From contig CANLIC010000015.1 of assembly GCA_947491025.1 (NCBI GenBank), positions 31,231 to 95,230 on the forward strand: 64,000 bases of DNA, written 5' to 3'. This DNA is from Myxococcales bacterium (GTDB lineage: Bacteria > Myxococcota_A > UBA9042). Positions 7,824 through 17,800 of the stretch are shown here, in pieces. The first letter of the stretch is position 1, and every line of letters starts with the position of its first letter. The position numbers were made by a program, and so were the translations under genes. The notes below the pieces were generated by a model. That model had not been told where the DNA came from. It did no database searches and was given only the letters and a program-made list of their open reading frames with translations.

Positions 7824-8753
7824 CTAGGCTGCGAGGGGGTCGCCGAGCCCTGGGCCGAGTCCACGGCGCGTCGGATCGACGCCTGGAGCGAGCGGCGGCG
7901 CCCCCGCATCGGCCGCGATCGGCGTCCACTGGGTGTCGCCCTCGCGCCGCGGCGGCCCCGGAACGACGAATCGCTCGCCCGCTTCGATGCGGTCCTGCAG
8001 CGCGATCATCGCCTCGTTGTCACCGGCCCGAATCCAAAATTCCGCCGCAGGACGCGGGAGCTCAATCGTCAGGTCGCCCATGCTCGCGCGCAGGCTCTGG
8101 TCGGTGACGTCGAAGCCGTAGGTGAGGGTCGCCGGCTCGGAGTGCGCGGGCGTCCACGCGGTCGCGAGGCGCAGCGGCCCGAACTTGCAGTGGATGAACA
8201 GCGCGTCGCTGTCCCATTGCGTGGCGCCCCAGAAGTGGCGGACGCCGAAGGCGCGCAACGCGAGGCCCTTGGTCAGGCTGCCGAGGCCGACGAGGTCGAC
8301 GCTGCGCAGGCCCGCGACCCGCAACGCTGGCGCGGCCGAGGCGAGGTTGTGGCCGAACCAGACGCCGCGGTGGGCCATCGGGATTGCGATGTACATCGAG
8401 AGCGGCACCAGGCCGTGGTAGTCGGCCGGCACCTGAAAAAGGGCCCGGGCCTCGGGCCACAGCGTCGCTGCCGGGCGCGCCAGGCCGTAGATGGCGCCGG
8501 GCAGCTCGGAGCAATCGTAGAACACCCAGCGCGGCATCGGCATGCCCTCGGGCCCAAAAGTGAGGCCGTCGAGGCGGTGCAGCAGGTCGAGGAAGCCCTG
8601 GGAGCCCATCCGCAGCGGATCGATCTCGCCTTCGGGGTGCAGCCCGACGCCAAAGGGCCGCAAGTCCAAGGCCTCGCGGTTGCGCGGCGTGGTGACGACG
8701 AAAGGCACGAGCTCATCGAGCAGGTGCGGGTTGCGGATCGGAAAGGGCAGCAT
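7824..8753 (-). CDS. Uncharacterised 'WVFYDC' family protein, paralog A
   Basis: 309 residues from the ATG at 8753. No signal peptide or membrane helix is seen, so it is probably cytoplasmic. I do not recognise the family. It aligns clearly with the next gene upstream (8815-9687). Shared blocks are LTFGPxGMxMPxWVFYDC around residue 70, a MPG/LPG...GL block, PADYxGLVP near residue 120, an IAIP segment, a GATQW segment, and TAWTPAHSxPxTLT near residue 220. Conserved Trp, Cys and His residues in these blocks could form an active or ligand site, but this is inference. It starts 61 bp after its paralog ends, in an apparent three-gene operon. Confidence 0.7.
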   Translation of the reverse strand: MLPFPIRNPHLLDELVPFVVTTPRNREALDLRPFGVGLHPEGEIDPLRMGSQGFLDLLHRLDGLTFGPEGMPMPRWVFYDCSELPGAIYGLARPAATLWPEARALFQVPADYHGLVPLSMYIAIPMAHRGVWFGHNLASAAPALRVAGLRSVDLVGLGSLTKGLALRAFGVRHFWGATQWDSDALFIHCKFGPLRLATAWTPAHSEPATLTYGFDVTDQSLRASMGDLTIELPRPAAEFWIRAGDNEAMIALQDRIEAGERFVVPGPPRREGDTQWTPIAADAGAPPLAPGVDPTRRGLGPGLGDPLAA

Positions 8754-8814
8754 GGGCGGGTCCTTGTCGACCGGCGACGGGCCGGCGGCGGGGTGGCTTG
8801 GGGCGGGGCCGGGC

Positions 8815-9687
8815 TCAGCGGGCCTCGGGCGGCCGGACCGAGAGCGGCACCCGCAGGTGCGCGCCAAAGCCGCTCGGCCTGCCGACGACGCGAACCTGCC
8901 AGCCGGCCTCGATGCGGCCCTGCAGGGCGCGCAGCGCGGCGGGATCGTCGGGATCGAGCAGCTCGTCCGGCGCCGGTGCCAGCGGGTGGACGGCAGGCGC
9001 CACGAGCAGGGTCTGGATGCTGAACTCGTCTGGCGCGAGGTGGAACGTCAGGGTGCGCGGCAGCGAGTGGGCCGGCGTCCACGCCGTCATCAGCTCGATG
9101 GGGCCGAGATCGACGTAGGTGTCGAGCTTGGGCGAGCGCCACTGCGTGACGCCGTAGAGCCGACGCAGCGGGAGGCAGGCGAGGCCGAGCGCCAGCGTCA
9201 GCTTCAGCACGCCAGGCGGCGCAAAGCCCGGCGAGACCTGGTTGATAGACTCCAGCGAGTAGAGCAGCCAGGTGTCAGCGAGCTGGCCAGCGGGGCCGGG
9301 CTCGGCGAACGCGTTGAGCTTCGGGATGGCGATGAACTGCGACACCGGCACCAGGCCGTCGTAGTCGGCCGGCAACTCAAAGGCCTCACGGGCCCACGGC
9401 TCCAGGCGATTGGCGCGAATGCCGAGACCGAGAAAGACGCCCGGCATCACCGCGCAGTCGTAGAAGACCCACGACGGCATCGTCATGCCAAAGGGGCCGA
9501 AGGTCAGGGTGTCGAGCTTGCGCAGCAGGCCGAGGAACGTCGCGTGCCGCCTGTGCTGCGGGTCGAAGACGTTCTCGGGCGGGATCGGCACGCCGAGCGG
9601 GCTGCGGTCGACCTCCGCGACGATGCCGCGGTGGGCGATGAGGAACGGCTCGCAGATGTCCAGGATCTTTGCGTAGTGATACAGCAT
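8815..9687 (-). CDS. Uncharacterised 'WVFYDC' family protein, paralog B
   Basis: 290 residues. The ATG at 9687 follows CTGGAG and lies 16 bp after the stop of the membrane-anchored gene 9704-11224; a much longer open frame continues upstream but is antisense-like and overlaps that gene. The protein begins MLYHYAKILD and shares with paralog A the blocks DTLTFGPFGMTMPSWVFYDC, PADYDGLVP, FIAIP, GVTQW and TAWTPAHS. The middle section has an extra insertion relative to paralog A. No signal peptide or transmembrane segment is visible. The tandem arrangement suggests a duplication with retained co-expression. Function unknown. Confidence 0.7.
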   Translation of the reverse strand: MLYHYAKILDICEPFLIAHRGIVAEVDRSPLGVPIPPENVFDPQHRRHATFLGLLRKLDTLTFGPFGMTMPSWVFYDCAVMPGVFLGLGIRANRLEPWAREAFELPADYDGLVPVSQFIAIPKLNAFAEPGPAGQLADTWLLYSLESINQVSPGFAPPGVLKLTLALGLACLPLRRLYGVTQWRSPKLDTYVDLGPIELMTAWTPAHSLPRTLTFHLAPDEFSIQTLLVAPAVHPLAPAPDELLDPDDPAALRALQGRIEAGWQVRVVGRPSGFGAHLRVPLSVRPPEAR

Positions 9688-9703
9688 TCCAGGCTCCAGG
9701 GGA

Positions 9704-11224
9704 TCAACGGGCCGCGGCGGGGCGGGGATCGTAGGCGAGGTGCAGGATGAGGCCGGTGTCCAGCCAGATCGCTTCGGCTTCAAGGGGTTGCCAGGCCGGC
9801 AGGCCGAGCCCGGGCAGCGCGCTCGGGTCGTCGATGAAGGCGCCGAAGCTGTCGTCGAGGATGCGCGCGCGATCGTCGCTGGCGTCGGGGTCGGCGCCCG
9901 GGTGCTGCCGCAGCCAGAGCAGGGCCGCTTCGGCGCCTTTGGGGCCGGGGGCGAGCGCGAACCACTCGGCGTCGGCGAGGCAGCTCGGGGCGCTTGGAGC
10001 GAGGCCATCGCGGCGGCACGGCGGCGGCTGGGCACCCGGTCGTAAACGTGCGGCGATCCACCAAACCGGTGCGGCTTCGCTAGCGCGGGCGACCCGCAGG
10101 ATGAAGGTGCCTTGCAACGATGGCCAAAGCGCCGAAAGCGTCGGACCTCCCGCGGCTTCCAGCGCCGTGCGGAGCGCTGGCAGCGGGCCGCGCTGGCCCA
10201 TCGCCGCCAGGTGAGGCGCGAAGGCGTCCGGTTGCAGCCGAATGGTCGCCCCTGCAGCCGCGCCGCGCAGCGCAGCGGAGGTCGCGAGGGGGACGCCTGC
10301 GTCGAGCACCCGCTTGAGGACGGTGGCCCCCGCTTGCTCGCAGCCGACATGTAGGTGGCCATGGACCCTGCCATCGCCGAGATCGTCGCGCAGCGAGACC
10401 CCGAGCCAGAGCGCGAAGCGGGCGACGAAGTCCTGGAGCGGCGGAATTCCAGCCAGCAGCGCGGCGTGCGCCCGCGTCGTCTCGGTGTCATGATAGATCT
10501 GCAAGGCGCCAGCGCCGACACGCTCAAAGGCACTGCGAACGCCCAGGTCGCTGCGGGCTGAGCCCTCGGCCAGCGTCGGCACAAGCGCCGCCAGGGCCGC
10601 CCCCGGGTCCGGCGGCCCGACCATCACCTGCACCCGCTCGGGGCCGGCCAGCGCCGCCGCCCGCGCCGCCGCGCCCGCAGCGTCGCCTTCGCCGCGCAGG
10701 GCGTAGTCGACGAAGCCTCCGACCGACTGCGAAGCTTGCCAGGCGCCGCCACCGAGCCCTGGCGCCAGGTCGCTGAGCAGCGCCTCGGTTGCCCCCGCTT
10801 GTGGGCCGAGCGACCAGATGCGCGCGCCCGTTCGCAGACATACGCCCGCAGGGCGCTCCCCATCCAGGCCGCGTGGCAGCGCCGCGCCCGCAGCGCTTTG
10901 CAGCCCCCACTCCGTCGCCGCCGTGCGCAACCCGGCAAGCCACGCCGTCACGGCTTCCGGCAGCGGCAGCGGCGCCTCGGTCGCGGCCAGCAGCCGCTGC
11001 GCCGCCACCGGGCGCTCCGCGACCGCCATCATCGCGCACCCAGCGGGCAACGTGTTCTGGACAGGATCGCCGGCGTCGCCCCGGTAGAGCAGCACGCCGC
11101 TGACCACTGCCATGCTCGTGCTCAGCAGCACCATGACGACGCCGATGCCGGCGGCAAAGCCCGGGCCGCGCGTGGTCGCGCCCAACTCGGCGGCGCTTGG
11201 GGATGCTGGTGCGGGGTCGGCCAT
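9704..11224 (-). CDS. Membrane-anchored protein of unknown function heading the WVFYDC operon
   Basis: 506 residues from the ATG at 11224 (MADPAPASPS). One membrane helix at about residues 20-45 (AAGIGVVMVLLSTSMAVVSGVLLY) anchors a large extracytoplasmic part of about 450 residues, rich in Ala, Leu and Gly, with no motif I recognise. A few Cys (AGCAMM, GVCLR, VGCEQ, PPCRR, PSCLAD) could form disulfides. The Shine-Dalgarno is weak, so an upstream in-frame start remains possible, though it would cross a repetitive, Arg-rich leader. The downstream gene starts 16 bp after the stop, so the three genes 11224 to 7824 probably form one transcription unit. Confidence 0.65.
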   Translation of the reverse strand: MADPAPASPSAAELGATTRGPGFAAGIGVVMVLLSTSMAVVSGVLLYRGDAGDPVQNTLPAGCAMMAVAERPVAAQRLLAATEAPLPLPEAVTAWLAGLRTAATEWGLQSAAGAALPRGLDGERPAGVCLRTGARIWSLGPQAGATEALLSDLAPGLGGGAWQASQSVGGFVDYALRGEGDAAGAAARAAALAGPERVQVMVGPPDPGAALAALVPTLAEGSARSDLGVRSAFERVGAGALQIYHDTETTRAHAALLAGIPPLQDFVARFALWLGVSLRDDLGDGRVHGHLHVGCEQAGATVLKRVLDAGVPLATSAALRGAAAGATIRLQPDAFAPHLAAMGQRGPLPALRTALEAAGGPTLSALWPSLQGTFILRVARASEAAPVWWIAARLRPGAQPPPCRRDGLAPSAPSCLADAEWFALAPGPKGAEAALLWLRQHPGADPDASDDRARILDDSFGAFIDDPSALPGLGLPAWQPLEAEAIWLDTGLILHLAYDPRPAAAR

Positions 11225-11643
11225 GGTGCGTGGTCCGCGCTGGTGCGGGGTCGGCGTGGGTTCGCGGTCGGCGCTGCTGCAGGTTCGAGGCTGACTTGGT
11301 GCGTCCAGGCGGGCCGGGACCAAGACCTTGCGGGGCCAGAGACCGCGCCCTCTTGCCGACCGGCGAGAGGTCTCGCGCAGCATGACGGCGGGCCCGCTGC
11401 GGCTGGTGCTTCAGCATGCGGCGGCAACCGGTCGGTGGCAACTGGGGCCGATGCAGCGCACCTCTCCCACGCTTCGTCACGGGCCGCCGCTGGGTCTGCC
11501 GCGTGGGGCACCTCTGCGGTCGCCGCCTTTGCGACAAGGCAGAACGGTTTGTTGCCATGAGGTTGGGCCGAGGCGCGGCGCTCGACGTGCGTCCATCCAG
11601 CTGCCCTTCCCCACAATGACGCACTGCGCTATCCTCGCGCGTC
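11225..11643. other. Divergent intergenic region, 419 bp
   Basis: This region separates the membrane-anchored gene from trmB and must hold both promoters. Near 11205-11290 the sequence GCTGGTGCGGGGTCGG recurs with imperfect spacing, a local direct repeat next to the gene start. No open frame with protein-like composition is seen. Confidence 0.5.
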
Positions 11644-12534
11644 ATGGCCCTCCGCCCCTTCCACCCTGAGACCCGCATCGACCGCGACCGGCGCGGCGCA
11701 GACGCGCTACCCGCCAGCGCCGACAGCGCGCCTGGCGCCTCGCCCGGCGGAGCATTGCCGACCGTCGCTCCGACGCGCATCGTCGGCGGCAGCATGGCCC
11801 ATCGCCGTGCCCACGGGCAGATCACCGACCTGCGCGGTGTCCACGTCTATGACCCAGCCTTTCGGCCGCAGGACGCCGAAGCGCTGCGTCGCTTCGCGGC
11901 GCCGGATCAGCGGGGGCCGCTGGTCGTCGAGATCGGCTTTCAGCTCGGACGCTTCGCGCGCGGCTACTGCACCCTGCATCCCGAGGCCCGCTACCTGGGC
12001 TTCGAGATCCGCCGCAAGTTCGTCGAGCAGGCCGACGCCTTTCTTGAACGTGGCGGCTGCACCAACCGACGCCTTGCGCTCTGCGACGCACGTGAGGCCT
12101 TGCCCGAGCTGGTCTCCGCCGGCTCGGTGCACGCGATCTATGCACTTTTTCCCGATCCGTGGTGGAAGAGCCGTCACCGCAAGCGTCGGTTGATCGACCG
12201 GGAATTCGCGGCCTTGGCGGCCCATCTGCTGGTGCCCGGTGGCGAACTGCTGGTCAAGACCGACGTCCTCGGGTATGCCGCGTGGGCCGCCGGCGAGCTG
12301 GCGGCGGTGCGTGGGCTGGAAGTCCATTGGCTCAGCGACCGCACGGCCGGCCTGCCGCCGAGCCGTCGTGAGCGCGGCTGCATCGAGCGCGGTCTGCCCA
12401 CTTGGGCCCTGCGCGCGCGCCGATTGGATGGGGTTGCGGTGGAAATCCTACCCGAGACCAATCCCTTCGACACCGCGGACGACGCGGCGCTGGCGGCCTC
12501 AGAGCCGCTGGCAGGAGATGTGCGATGGCGTTAG
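11644..12534 (+). CDS. trmB: tRNA (guanine-N7-)-methyltransferase
   Basis: 296 residues. TrmB methylates G46 of tRNA using S-adenosylmethionine. The SAM-binding motif I is VEIGFQLGRFARG, motif II is YLGFEIRRKFV, and the diagnostic FPDPWWKSRHRKRRL catalytic/tRNA-binding block is complete; a TDVLGYA segment follows. The first ~50 residues are extra relative to a typical TrmB and low in complexity, so a start at the ATG near 11794 (MAHRRAHGQ) is also possible. The last codons overlap the ATG of the membrane oxidoreductase gene, so the two are likely co-translated. Confidence 0.9.
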   Translation: MALRPFHPETRIDRDRRGADALPASADSAPGASPGGALPTVAPTRIVGGSMAHRRAHGQITDLRGVHVYDPAFRPQDAEALRRFAAPDQRGPLVVEIGFQLGRFARGYCTLHPEARYLGFEIRRKFVEQADAFLERGGCTNRRLALCDAREALPELVSAGSVHAIYALFPDPWWKSRHRKRRLIDREFAALAAHLLVPGGELLVKTDVLGYAAWAAGELAAVRGLEVHWLSDRTAGLPPSRRERGCIERGLPTWALRARRLDGVAVEILPETNPFDTADDAALAASEPLAGDVRWR

Positions 12535-14744
12535 GCAGCGTCCAGGCCGTAGAGTCAGCAGCCTACCAAGCGACGGCCGCAGGGACCCACGCCGCCGCGC
12601 ACGCCGCGGCGGTCGCCAGCGGCGCCGTCCTCGACTACGGGTACCGGGCGCCGATCGGTGCGCTGCTGCTCCTCGTCGGCCTCGGCATATTTTCCCGCAC
12701 GATGTGGGTGCGCCTGCGCCTGTTGCTCGCCGGGCGGCCGGAGACGCGCTGGGATCTCGTCGGCGAGCGCATCAAGACGCTGCTGGTCGTCGGCATCGGC
12801 CAGCGCAAGATGTTCAAAGAGCCCGTCTCCGGCCTGCTGCATGCCCTGACGTTCTGGGGCTTCTGCGTCCTCGGCATCCGCACGACGATGCTGTTTGTGC
12901 TGGCCTTCGCGCCTGAGTTCGCCCTGCCCGGCTTGCTGCACGCGCCCTACGACCTGATCCGCGACGTGACCGAAGTGGTCGTCCTGTTGGCGATCATGGG
13001 CTTCTTCTACCGCCGCCTTGTCCAGCAGCCCAAGCGCATCCACTACTCGATCGAGGCCCTGGTCATCCTCGGCTTCATCGGCGGTCTGATGGTGACCGAC
13101 CTGCTCTACGACGGCCTCCACCACGGCGGCCTGGCCAAGGCCGGCGATCCGCGCGCGCTTGAGCTCGTCGCCCACGCCCCCGTCGGCGGCGCGCTGGCTC
13201 GGATGTTCGCCACCTCCAGCCTCGCCGCCCCGACCATGCAGTGGCTCGGTGAGGTCAACTTCTGGATTCACCTCAGCATTATCCTCACCTTCCTCAACCT
13301 GCTGCCGATTTCGAAGCACTTCCACGTCATCACGTCGCTGCCCAACGTTTTCTTGTCGCGGCTCGAGCCCAAGGGCGCGCTGTCGCTCATCGACCGCATT
13401 GAGGAGCGGGTCGAGCAGGGCGAGGAGCTTGGCCTCGGGCGCGTCGAGGCGCTGTCGTGGAAGCAGACCCTCGACCTGTACACCTGCACCGAGTGCGGCC
13501 GTTGCTCGGTCAATTGCCCGGCCTGGAACACCGACAAGCCGCTGAACCCGGCGCTGCTCATCAAGGATCTGCAGGCCCACCTCTACGACGAGGCGCCGCG
13601 CATCCTCAAGGGCGGTGGCCTCCTCGCCACCAGCGGCGCCGTCACGGCGTCTGAGGTCGAAGAGGCCGAGCGGGCGATGCCGCCGCTCATCGCCAGCATC
13701 AACCCCGACGCCATCTGGGCCTGCACCACCTGCCGCAGCTGCTCGGAGCAGTGCCCGGTCATGATCGAGCACGTCGACAAGATCGTCGACATGCGCCGTC
13801 ACCTGATGCTGACGCTCAACAGCTTTCCGCCTGAGCTGAAGGTGACGCTCAAGAACCTCGAGACCAAGTCCAACCCCTGGGGCATCGCCTCGTCCAAGCG
13901 CGACGCCTGGATGAAGGGCGGCGACGTGGCGACCCTCAAGGACAAGCCCGACGCCGAATACCTCTACTTCGTCGGCTGCGCCGGCGCCTTCGACGATCGC
14001 GCCCGGCAGGTGACCGACGCGGTGGTCAAGGTGCTGCAGGCGGCCAAGGTCGAGTTCGCGGTCATCGGCAAGAAAGAGAAGTGCTCGGGCGACCCGGCCC
14101 GCCGCATGGGCCACGAGTACCTGTTCCAGGAGCAGGCCAAGGAGAACATCGCCCAGATGAACGAGGCCGGGGTGAAGAAGGTCATCGCTTCGTGCCCGCA
14201 CTGCTTCAACACCATCAAGAACGAGTACCCGCAGCTCGGTGGCAAGTATGAGGTGGTGCACCACAGCCAGCTGATCTGGAAGCTGGTTCAGGAGCAGCGG
14301 CTGAACCTGACGCAGGCGCAACGGCTGAAGGTCACCTTCCACGACTCCTGCTACCTCGGCCGCTACAACGACGAATACGAGGCGCCGCGCTCGGCCTTGC
14401 AGGCCGTCCCCGGCGTGCAGCTGGTCGAGATGGAGCGGAGCAAGCAGATGGGCATGTGCTGCGGCGCCGGGGGCGCGCGCATGTACATGGAGGAGAAGAT
14501 CGGTACGCGCGTCAACCAGTTGCGCGTCGAGCAGGCGATGACCACCGAGCCTGAGGTCATCGCCGTGAGCTGTCCCTTCTGCCTGACGATGGTCAAGGAC
14601 GGCCTCAAAGAGAAGGGCATCGAAGGCGTCAAGACCTTCGACATCGCGGAGATCGTGGCCATGGCCCTGCCCGCGCCAGCGCCCGAGGTCGCCGAGACGC
14701 CAGTCGCCGCTGCGGAAGCCGCCCCCCCTGCCGGCGCGGCATAG
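12525..14744 (+). CDS. Membrane Fe-S oxidoreductase with CCG domains, probable ETF:(mena)quinone oxidoreductase
   Basis: 739 residues. The ATG at 12525 follows GGAGATGTGCG inside the end of trmB. The first ~300 residues hold about five membrane helices resembling the nitrate-reductase gamma/cytochrome b subunit, with His in GLLHALTFWGF and SKHFHVI as likely haem ligands. A dicluster ferredoxin domain follows (CTECGRCSVNCP from Cys321; CTTCRSCSEQCP from Cys400). Two CCG cysteine-rich domains complete it (CSGDPARRMG...CPHCFN; DSCYLGR...CCGAGGARM...CPFCL). This architecture matches heterodisulfide-reductase-like proteins shown in related bacteria to pass electrons from electron-transfer flavoprotein to menaquinone during beta-oxidation. 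No etfAB genes are in the window, so the substrate is inferred. Confidence 0.8.
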   Translation: MALGSVQAVESAAYQATAAGTHAAAHAAAVASGAVLDYGYRAPIGALLLLVGLGIFSRTMWVRLRLLLAGRPETRWDLVGERIKTLLVVGIGQRKMFKEPVSGLLHALTFWGFCVLGIRTTMLFVLAFAPEFALPGLLHAPYDLIRDVTEVVVLLAIMGFFYRRLVQQPKRIHYSIEALVILGFIGGLMVTDLLYDGLHHGGLAKAGDPRALELVAHAPVGGALARMFATSSLAAPTMQWLGEVNFWIHLSIILTFLNLLPISKHFHVITSLPNVFLSRLEPKGALSLIDRIEERVEQGEELGLGRVEALSWKQTLDLYTCTECGRCSVNCPAWNTDKPLNPALLIKDLQAHLYDEAPRILKGGGLLATSGAVTASEVEEAERAMPPLIASINPDAIWACTTCRSCSEQCPVMIEHVDKIVDMRRHLMLTLNSFPPELKVTLKNLETKSNPWGIASSKRDAWMKGGDVATLKDKPDAEYLYFVGCAGAFDDRARQVTDAVVKVLQAAKVEFAVIGKKEKCSGDPARRMGHEYLFQEQAKENIAQMNEAGVKKVIASCPHCFNTIKNEYPQLGGKYEVVHHSQLIWKLVQEQRLNLTQAQRLKVTFHDSCYLGRYNDEYEAPRSALQAVPGVQLVEMERSKQMGMCCGAGGARMYMEEKIGTRVNQLRVEQAMTTEPEVIAVSCPFCLTMVKDGLKEKGIEGVKTFDIAEIVAMALPAPAPEVAETPVAAAEAAPPAGAA

Positions 14745-14862
14745 AGGCGAGTCCCTCGCTTCCGCCGCGCGTCAGAGTGGCCGCCCATGCGGCGTCCTGG
14801 GTGCCCGACGGGCGCGACCCGCGCGCACGCGCTGACGCTTCGAGCGGTACACAGGATCGACG

Positions 14863-17800
14863 ATGAGCGCCCCGAAACCCGAAGGAAAAAGCACCCGCCG
14901 TCGCCTTGCCCTGGCCCTCGGTGCTGGCGCGGCCTTGACGGTCGTTGGCGCCTTTTTTGCCACCACCTTCGTCGAGCGCGAAGTCAGGGCCCGTCTCGGC
15001 CGGATCGCCGACGGCGCGGGGCTGCAGCTGCAGCTCGACAGCGTCTCGGTCAGCGTGCTCGGCGATGTCGCTCTCGCCGGCATGCACCTGCGCCGCGCCG
15101 ACGGCAGCGACATGCTGGCGCTGCAGGCCGCCGACGCCAGCCTGTCCCCGCTGCGCGCCATCGCCGGTCGGCGGCGCCCGGAGTCGATGGCGCTGGAGGG
15201 GCTGCGCCTCGACGTGCGCCTGCGCGATGGCCGGCCGGAGGAGCTGCTCGATTTGCTGCGGGCGGTGCGGACCGTGCTGCGCCGGGCGCCCGACGCGGAG
15301 CGCGACGAACGCGACGCCGGCGACCCGGGCGCCCGGGCGATGGCGCTACACCTGCGCGACGGTGAAGTGGCGATTCGGCTCGAGGGGCGCTTCGCCGACC
15401 TGCTACCCGGCGGTGTGCGCGTCCGCGGCATCGAAGTGGCCCTCGACGCTGCCGCAGGCGTCGGCAGCGCCCGCGCTCAAGTCGAGGGAGCCGCTACCTC
15501 GGTGTTGTCGGCCCAGGTCGTGCCGACGGTCGCCGACGGCGAAGCCATGCGCGTCCGCGGTGGATTCGAACCGCCCTTGAGCCTGCCTCTGCCGCCCTTG
15601 CCGGGGTTGGCCGAATTGGCCAATGCGATCGTCATCCGCGGCCTGGCTTGGGATTCCAAGGCGGGCCCCGCGCTCGACGGCGTGTCGCTGCACAAAGGCT
15701 CCGAGCTGCGGCTCGATCTCGGCGCCATCGCGATCGATCCCGCCGAGGGGGTCCGCGTTGGGCCCTTGCGTGCCGAGCCGGCGCTGCTCGCTGCGGTGTT
15801 GGCCGCCGCCGGACTCCCTGCATTGCCGGGTCGCCCTGCGGCCAAGGCCCCGTCCGCCAAGGCCAACGCCAAGGCCCCTGCTGCGCCGGCCCCGATCAAC
15901 CCGCCAGCGGCGTTTGGCCCTGCGACCCTGAAGGCGGTCACCCTGTCGCCGACCGAGGTCGGTGGCTGGCGCGTCGATCTCGACAGCGGCGCATTGCCGC
16001 TGCCCTTGGGGCTCGGCGTGGTCGAGATGTCCGGCGCTTCGATTGAGTTCGGCAGTGTCGTCGGCGCCGACGGCATGGCCGGCGCCGCAGGTCCAGCCGC
16101 CGGCAAGCTGTCGCAGCGGCCGATCGCCATCACGGTCGAGCAGGTGCGCGCCAAGATCCAATGGAGCCGCGAGACGATCTCAGCCCTGCCGAAGGGCGCC
16201 GAACTCTGGGACGCTATCGAGAAGGCGCGTGCCAAGCCGGTCATCGCCGCCGCGACCGAGGAAGACGACGACGAGGTCGACCGGCCCGAGCTGGCGCCCG
16301 AGGCCCGACGCAAGGCGCCCCAGGCTCCCCGCAAGCCGCCGCGCAAGGGACCGGCGAGCGCCGCCGCGATTCCCGGCCTCCAGGGGCTGTTGGAGGCGCT
16401 GACCGCCGTCGATGGTCGAATCGCGGGGGCGATCGCCCACCTCGACGCCGTGCCTCTCCTGACTTTTCAACTCGAGAATGGCGGCGTCGACTTGCTCGAA
16501 CCCGCCGCAGCCTTGCCTTCCTTCGGCGTGCGGGCGGCCAAGGCTGCGCTCACCGCCAGACTGGGCGACGGCAGCCGCGGTCTGGAGGCTGGGGTCGAGC
16601 TCTTTGGCATCGGCAGCCCCGACGCGGTCGGCGCCTTGAAGGCCAAAGTCGCCACCGGCGCCAATGGCCGCTTCGATGCCGCCACCTTGACGTTCTCGGG
16701 CGGTGCGGTGGCGATGGCGGCTCGCGGACTCGGTGCGGCCATCCACGTCGGCCCCGGCGCCAGCCTGGACGGCAGCCTCGCCATCCGCACCGAGGCCGCC
16801 GGCAAGCGCACCCGCGTCGAAGGCAGCCTGGAGGCCAAGGGCGTCGGCGTCGACTGGTGGCGCCTGGCGCCGCGGCCGATCGAAGGCCTCTCTTTCGCCG
16901 CCAACCTGCTGCTCGTCGCCGACGGAGAGCAGGGCTCGCTCGCCCTCGACCTCGACCCCATCCGCGTGGGCGAGGCCTCGATGCGGGTCTCCGCGCTTGT
17001 CAGTGGCCTAGGCGCTGCCGCCGCGCCCGCCAAAGCCGTGGCCGCTGGCGGCGCTGAGGGGGCCGGCGCCAAGCCTTCGCGCCCGGCAAGCGGTGACAAG
17101 GCCAAGCTGCGGATCGCCGTCGAGTTGCCGCGCCAGGATTGCGGCAAGATCGCAGCCGCGCTGCCACCGTCGATGGTGCCGACCATCGGCAAGATCGAGG
17201 CGGTCGGCGAGCTCTCGGCCGATCTCAAGCTCGAGCTGCAGCTCGCCAACCCCTACAAAGGCGACTTCGACGCCAACCTCGACGACGCCGCGTGCGTCGT
17301 CACCGCCTTTGGCAACCTCGACTTGAAGGAGCTGCGCGGCGACTTCGCGCGGCCCGTGAACGAGTCCGGCACGTTGCTCGAAGACCAGCTGGTTGGCCCA
17401 AGCTCCAACGCCTGGGTGCCGCTCGCTGAGCTGCCGGCGTGGGTGCCCTACGCCATGATGGTCACCGAGGACGGCGCCTTCTACAAACACCGCGGGTTGC
17501 GCCTCGGCCTGCTCGAGCGCGCCATCAAGATGAACCTCGACTATGGCCGCTTTGTCTACGGTGGCTCGACCCTGACCCAGCAGCTGGTCAAGAACCTCTA
17601 CCTCACCCGCGACAAGTACCTCGGCCGCAAGTTCGAGGAGCTGCTCATCGTGTGGCACATGGAGCGGACGCTGATGGCCGATCCGGTGATGCCGGGTCCC
17701 GACGGTCTGCTGCGCCCGACGCCAGCGCCCAAGGCGCCGAGCCGCGCCCCAACGCGGGCGGCTGGCGCTGGCGGGGTGGTGGACGAGGGCGGCGAAGGCG

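Noticed and set aside
12555..14342. Minus-strand frame of about 595 codons antisense to the Fe-S oxidoreductase
   Set aside because: It has no recognisable motif; the plus strand carries complete ferredoxin and CCG signatures.
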